NCBI GenBank assembly: GCA_018266335.1
Contig: JAFEAR010000039.1
Span: 1-64,000 of the forward strand
DNA: 64,000 bases
DNA from: Bdellovibrionales bacterium
GTDB lineage: Bacteria > Bdellovibrionota > UBA2428
Direction: 5' to 3'
The position numbers were made by a program, and so were the translations under genes. Position 1 is the first letter of the stretch. Each line of letters begins with the position of its first letter. This document shows, piece after piece, positions 61,812 to 64,000 of the stretch. The notes beneath the pieces are model-generated. The model saw only the letters and a list, made by a program, of their open reading frames with translations, had not been told where the DNA came from and did not search any database.

Positions 61812-63518
61812 ATGACCGATAAGCAAGCACCAAAGAGCAAAGCCTGGATGGGGTTGCTAATCGGCATTCTGCTGCTCGCCGTTATTCGCATTCCTTTCCA
61901 AGCGGTCAGCCCGACGGCTCGAGGAAGCTCCGACCTTGCGGATCTGCCCCACGATTTGCTCTACAGCTGGCTCCGCATGCTGTCTGCTTATCTGGCCTCG
62001 CTCGTTTGCGCGATTTTCGTAGGCACTCTGGCCGCCACGAATGAACGCCGCGCAAAAATTTTGCTGCCCCTCGTGGACGTCCTGCAGAGCGTCCCCATTT
62101 TTGGATTTTTCCCTGCCGCCATTTATTGGTTCGTGCGTATCGGCGGGCAGCACGTCGGAGTCGAGGCCGCGGTTATTTTTCTCATCTTTACCTGCCAATC
62201 CTGGAACCTCATCTTTGCCGTGTACGATGGAATCAAGAGCGTTCCCGCCGAATCTATGGAGGCTTCGCAAAGCATGGGACTCGGTGACCTCGCCGTGTTC
62301 CGGCGCATTTACATTCCCGCTTCTTTCCCGCGCATTATCGATAACTCAGTTATTTCCTGGGCAAACGGCTGGTACTTTTTAATGGCCTGCGAAATTATCG
62401 CCCTCGGACCCCTCTCTTACAAAGTGCCCGGCATCGGATCGTTTCTTCAGCACGCTATCGAAGATTCAAAGTGGAGCCACGTTGGCGCGGGCCTCGCCGG
62501 CCTCGTGCTCGTCATTGTTCTCATGGATGTATTCCTTTGGAAGCCTCTGCGCTCCCTATCAGCGCAGTACAAATTTGAATCGAACAAGCAAGAAGCCACC
62601 AGCTTCTCCACCGGAGACCGTCTCCTGGCCCTCTACCGCAACTCCTGGCTCTTCGCTCCGCTCCGCAAAGTTATCGACGTGCTCTACTTGGTGTGGGTTA
62701 AGATTGAACAAGCCTTGCAGCCGCCTTCGCAAGAGGGAATTCAAACGACCATCGGCTGGAAGTGGGGATCGTCCTCTTCCATGGTGCTTTTTTGGGGACT
62801 CCTGCTCGGCCTTGGCGCGGTTTCCTTCGTTACCCTGGGCAAAGCCGTCATTCCCCCTTACTCCATTCCCCCTTCTAAACTTATTTTTTCTATTTTTGTT
62901 TCCATGGCGCGCATTGCCGGAGCCTACACCATATCCCTCCTCTGGATTCTTCCCCTCGTCTATTGGGCCCACCGCCGCCCCCTCGTTATGCGCGTGCTGC
63001 AGTCGTCGGCCCAAGTCCTCGCATCGGTTCCGGCCACAGCCTTTTTTCCCCTCATCATTCTAGCCATCACGCGTACTTTAGGGTCCGTCGAGTTTGCGGT
63101 CATGCTCCTGCTCATGACCGGCATGCAGTGGTACCTGCTCTTCAACGTGCTGGGCGGCGCAAACTCTCTGCCGAACGACATTCGTGAAGTGTCGCAATCC
63201 TTGGGCGTGGGCCGCTGGCTTTACATCAAACGTATTTTCTTGCCCGCCATTGTGCCCGCGCTCGTTACGGGTTCCATCACGGCCGTGGGCGGAGGCTGGA
63301 ACGCCCTCGTGATTTCCGAATATTTTAAATCGACCTCCATTTCGTACAAAGTCTTCGGAATCGGCAGCATCATTAATATCGCGACCTACGAGAACGGCGA
63401 CGAGAAGCTTCTTTGTTTCTCTCTCCTCCTGATGGTTGCGTTTATCGTCGTCTTGAACCGCTATTTGTGGCAACCTCTGTACCACAAGGCCGAAAAGAAA
63501 TTCCGACTCGAGGGCTGA
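61812..63518 (+). CDS. ABC transporter fused double permease (NitT/TauT type)
   Basis: A 568-residue protein with two BPD_transp_1 halves, each with about six helices and its own EAA loop: MEASQSMGLGDLAVFRRIYI in the first half and VSQSLGVGRWLYIKRIFLPA in the second. This is the SsuC/TauC-like family that imports nitrate, sulfonates, taurine or similar anions. Having both permease units in one chain implies that it works as a pseudo-homodimer. No binding-protein gene is in the visible part, so the substrate is open. Confidence 0.9.
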   Translation: MTDKQAPKSKAWMGLLIGILLLAVIRIPFQAVSPTARGSSDLADLPHDLLYSWLRMLSAYLASLVCAIFVGTLAATNERRAKILLPLVDVLQSVPIFGFFPAAIYWFVRIGGQHVGVEAAVIFLIFTCQSWNLIFAVYDGIKSVPAESMEASQSMGLGDLAVFRRIYIPASFPRIIDNSVISWANGWYFLMACEIIALGPLSYKVPGIGSFLQHAIEDSKWSHVGAGLAGLVLVIVLMDVFLWKPLRSLSAQYKFESNKQEATSFSTGDRLLALYRNSWLFAPLRKVIDVLYLVWVKIEQALQPPSQEGIQTTIGWKWGSSSSMVLFWGLLLGLGAVSFVTLGKAVIPPYSIPPSKLIFSIFVSMARIAGAYTISLLWILPLVYWAHRRPLVMRVLQSSAQVLASVPATAFFPLIILAITRTLGSVEFAVMLLLMTGMQWYLLFNVLGGANSLPNDIREVSQSLGVGRWLYIKRIFLPAIVPALVTGSITAVGGGWNALVISEYFKSTSISYKVFGIGSIINIATYENGDEKLLCFSLLLMVAFIVVLNRYLWQPLYHKAEKKFRLEG

Positions 63519-63527
63519 GGTCGAAAA

Positions 63528-64000
63528 ATGAGCGACAAAAAAGTTCTAATGGAACTCCAGCACATTTCTAAAGTCTTTCCGCTTGGAAAGACGGAATACG
63601 TGGCCCTCGACGACATCAATTTAACTATTCACGAAGAAGAATTCGTTTCGATCGTTGGCCCCTCGGGCTGCGGCAAGAGCACGCTTCTGCGCATCATCAA
63701 TGGACTCATGAATCCGTCCAAAGGCGTTGTGCTCTACAAAGGAAAACCGCAGGTCGGCATCAACATGGAATGCGGCATGGTCTTTCAGGCCTTCGGACTC
63801 CTTCCCTGGCTCACCGTTTTGGAAAACGTTGAACTCGGCCTCGAGGCCCGCAACATCGCACCCCACCAGGCCCGCAAAAAAGCCGACCACTACATCGACC
63901 AAGTGGGTCTCGATGGCCACGAAGACGCTTATCCGCGCGAACTTTCGGGCGGAATGAAACAACGCGTGGGGTTCGCACGGGCGCTGGCCATCGAACCCGA
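63528..64000 (+). CDS. ABC transporter ATP-binding protein, 3' end beyond window
   Basis: The 5' 157 codons of an ABC ATPase of the NitT/TauT family from ATG 63528, eight bases after GAGG. Walker A is GPSGCGKS (44-51), the Q-loop is [13 protein letters not shown], and the signature [15 protein letters not shown] is near residues 143-157. It follows the double permease by nine bases and is surely its partner. Any C-terminal extension is outside the window. Confidence 0.93.
   Translation, partial: MSDKKVLMELQHISKVFPLGKTEYVALDDINLTIHEEEFVSIVGPSGCGKSTLLRIINGLMNPSKGVVLYKGKPQVGINMECGMVFQAFGLLPWLTVLENVELGLEARNIAPHQARKKADHYIDQVGLDGHEDAYPRELSGGMKQRVGFARALAIEP

Noticed and set aside
1..64000. CRISPR arrays, tRNA or rRNA genes, insertion sequences, prophage genes
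   Set aside because: No spaced direct repeats, cloverleaf-type sequences, transposase or phage proteins were seen; gaps between genes are too short for most of these.

Overview
The window is a dense, GC-rich bacterial chromosome segment with about 60 protein genes, almost no non-coding space (no gap over 300 bases) and no rRNA, tRNA, CRISPR array or insertion sequence that I can see. Gene order and families (flgBC-fliEFGHIJ-fliK-flgD-flgE followed by fliLMNOPQR-flhBAFG-fliA, a DUF3015 secreted protein, a DUF4105 protein, a VKOR-DsbA fusion) resemble the Bdellovibrionota/Oligoflexia. That placement is an inference from gene content. The organism is a Gram-negative, flagellated cell with lipoproteins and a divisome.

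Left part (1-10031): the 5' end of a MraY/WecA-type glycosyltransferase, then a promoter and a five-gene, translationally coupled nucleoside-catabolism operon (deoC, deoB, thymidine/pyrimidine phosphorylase, purine nucleoside phosphorylase, adenosine/SAH-type deaminase). This is followed by a lipoprotein, a DUF3015 protein with an intrinsic terminator, a DUF4105 protein and a lipoprotein-type alpha/beta hydrolase.

Middle part (10028-34706, all minus strand): two head-to-tail flagellar super-operons. The upstream one (flgB flgC fliE F G H I J, a MotE-like gene, fliK, flgD, a TIGR02530-type gene, flgE) and the downstream one (fliL M N O P Q R flhB A F G fliA, running on towards purA and a LysR gene) each begin at a clear sigma-54 type promoter, and an intrinsic terminator separates them. 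Together they encode the rod base, MS-ring, C-ring, export apparatus and ATPase, hook, hook-length control and the flagellar sigma factor. No filament or stator genes are in view.

Right part (34735-64000): a 978-residue TPR protein diverges from a small cluster (sigma-region-4-like protein plus two unknown proteins). Then come a partial division cluster (ddl-ftsQ-ftsA-ftsZ), an outer-membrane-type protein, a VKOR-thioredoxin fusion, aspartokinase, a NamZ/DUF1343 protein and a LysM protein. A minus-strand run follows: S8 protease, DedA, thiB-thiP-thiQ thiamine transporter, lipoprotein, alpha/beta hydrolase. The window ends with a HEAT-repeat protein, a FadF/HdrD-like Fe-S membrane reductase, two unknown membrane proteins, an MBL hydrolase, a HAD phosphatase and the start of a NitT/TauT-type ABC transporter with a fused double permease.

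The genome is very compact. Same-strand genes overlap by ATGA/GTGA/TTGA, and four of seven convergent pairs overlap through one shared tetranucleotide holding both stop codons. No obviously new defence or mobile system is present. The most worthwhile leads are the sigma-like cluster, the sigma-54 flagellar promoters, the convergent stop-codon overlaps and the C-terminal tail of the S8 protease.
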